From Pseudomonadota bacterium (GTDB lineage Bacteria; Pseudomonadota; Alphaproteobacteria; Caulobacterales; Caulobacteraceae), in assembly GCA_023456105.1 (NCBI GenBank), contig JAEYAO010000078.1, positions 1-5,270 of the forward strand: 5,270 bases of DNA, written 5' to 3'. Made by a program: the position numbers and the translations under genes. The first letter of the stretch is position 1; the number at the start of each line of letters is the position of its first letter. This document shows positions 4,659-5,270 of the stretch, in pieces. The notes beneath the pieces were generated by a model. The model worked only from the letters and a program-made list of their open reading frames with translations, had not been told where the DNA came from and ran no database searches.

Positions 4659-5122
4659 CAGCAGGCGCCGGCTGCCGCTGCGCCGTGGCGGGCCTGGCTG
4701 ACGGTGAAGCCGTCGCCATACTCCGACGAAAGTTGCTCGACCAGGCCGCTACATGAGAAGCCCTTCATCTCCAGGTAGGACGCGCCCGCGCGGGCGGCGT
4801 TCTGATCCCAGTCGACGGTCAAGCTGTCGACGGCCGCCGTGGCGTCGGCGACGCTGAAGCCTTCACCATACTCCGACGACAGTTGCTCGATCAGGCCGAC
4901 GCGCGAGAAGCCTTTCATCTCCAGGTAGGAACGGGCCGACCGGACCGCGTTCCTTTGCGGACCCGTCAGCGACGACGTCTCTTCGACTGCTGGCACGGCC
5001 GACTCACTGACTGACGCGGTGTCGGTCGGCGCACTGGTCGGTGAACTCTCGGCGCCGCATCCGACCAAGGCCAGGAGGCTCGCTCCGATGATGCAGGCGC
5101 GGGGCGAGGCGATGATCTTCAT
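4658..5122 (-). CDS. Ltp-family lipoprotein with two repeats, 154 aa
   Basis: The start ATG 5122 begins MKIIASPRACIIGASLLALV-GC: a lipoprotein signal with lipobox L-V-G-C and lipid-bearing Cys22. The TTG at 5173 is in frame but would add a hydrophilic stretch before the signal. Residues 23-52 are a Ser/Thr/Pro linker. Two copies of one domain follow, at about 57-102 and 107-151, with the shared core SYLEMKGFS...GL(I/V)EQLSSEYG(E/D)GF(S/T). I recognise this as the Ltp / host cell surface-exposed lipoprotein domain, best known from the lipoprotein of Streptococcus thermophilus temperate phage TP-J34, which blocks DNA entry of superinfecting phage. A similar surface or periplasmic role is inference; many Ltp-domain proteins have no tested function. 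It is the first gene of the minus-strand cluster and ends HGAAAAGAC, a short C-terminus with a second free cysteine. Confidence 0.85.
   Translation of the reverse strand: MKIIASPRACIIGASLLALVGCGAESSPTSAPTDTASVSESAVPAVEETSSLTGPQRNAVRSARSYLEMKGFSRVGLIEQLSSEYGEGFSVADATAAVDSLTVDWDQNAARAGASYLEMKGFSCSGLVEQLSSEYGDGFTVSQARHGAAAAGAC
4704..4930 (-). repeat. Tandem coding repeat inside the lipoprotein gene, 150-base period
   Basis: Bases 4704-4780 and 4854-4930 are near-identical copies (for example CCATACTCCGACGA and TTCATCTCCAGGTAGGA in both), exactly 150 bases (50 codons) apart. They encode the two Ltp repeats. The high DNA identity, beyond what the protein needs, suggests a fairly recent internal duplication or gene conversion. 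Confidence 0.8.
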
Positions 5123-5230
5123 GGTGGCTGTCCGTTCTTTGCTGATTTCGTTGAAAAAGGCGTCCGTTGGCAATTGGCATGACGTCGGCGCGCTGATTCA
5201 CTCTGGTCATTGAGGCCGGGAGGTTCAGCG

Positions 5231-5270
5231 ATGATGGGCGAACGGCGGGTCGATCAGTCGGCCCTATTCT
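5231..5270 (+). CDS. Start of a transposase, IS1182/IS5-like (partial)
   Basis: ATG 5231 is preceded by GGGAGG at 5218-5223, seven bases away. The 13 visible residues read MMGERRVDQSALF, then the window ends. This matches, from memory, the start of DDE transposases of the IS1182/IS5-like groups (MMGxRxxxQxxLFYxF...). The element's terminal repeat should lie in the 5123-5230 gap, but I could not place it. The family call rests on very few residues. If right, an insertion sequence starts just upstream of the lipoprotein operon and could alter its promoter. Confidence 0.6.
   Translation, partial: MMGERRVDQSALF

Noticed and set aside
4465..4719. 84-aa minus-strand frame overlapping the small membrane protein
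   Set aside because: Ala/Pro/Arg/Asp-rich shadow of the coupled 56-aa frame, which has clear membrane spans and the TGATG start.
1..5270. CRISPR array, rRNA, replication origin
   Set aside because: No regularly spaced short repeats, no rRNA-like sequence and no iteron or DnaA-box cluster were seen.

Overview
This 5.27 kb, GC-rich window reads as an accessory stretch of an alphaproteobacterial chromosome or plasmid. The assignment is inferred from codon use, the HTH/integrase pair and the style of the XRE regulators; Caulobacterales, Sphingomonadales or Rhizobiales are all possible. It is bracketed by insertion sequences. The left edge (1-127) is the end of an IS3-family element with the start of its OrfA reading leftwards out of the window. 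The right edge (from 5231) is the start of a transposase resembling the IS1182/IS5-like group, reading rightwards out of the window.

Left part, 128-1863: a gene tail beheaded next to the IS3-type end, then an excisionase-like HTH reading frame with no ordinary start codon. This frame overlaps by about 160 bases, out of frame, a complete tyrosine recombinase (561-1790). It looks like the integration module of a phage-like or integrative element.

Middle part, 1864-3379: a small XRE repressor on the minus strand faces a divergent secreted protein of unknown function, with an inverted repeat between them. A frameshifted remnant of an exported-protein family follows. Next is a one-pass membrane protein with an HTH-like N-terminus and a two-cysteine tail outside the membrane.

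Between the convergent genes ending at 3379 and 3598 lies the most unusual signal: the two halves of one tRNA cloverleaf in inverted order. A 3' half ending in CCA (3455-3490) is followed after 9 bases by a 5' half (3500-3536). Together they give an acceptor stem (one mismatch), a D arm, an anticodon arm with loop TTGATAA (anticodon GAU, Ile), a 4-base variable loop and a T arm. The T loop has 6 bases instead of 7. It is either a circularly permuted tRNA gene broken in the anticodon loop, or two tandem copies that each lost their outer half. Local hairpins flank it on both sides.

Right part, 3598-5122: four minus-strand genes that probably form an operon. In transcription order they are a lipoprotein with two Ltp-type repeats (a domain known from phage superinfection exclusion), a 56-residue two-helix membrane protein joined by a TGATG stop/start overlap, an XRE regulator, and a membrane-anchored protein with a possible promoter of its own. 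A self-regulated envelope-exclusion module of a prophage or mobile island is a reasonable but unproven reading.
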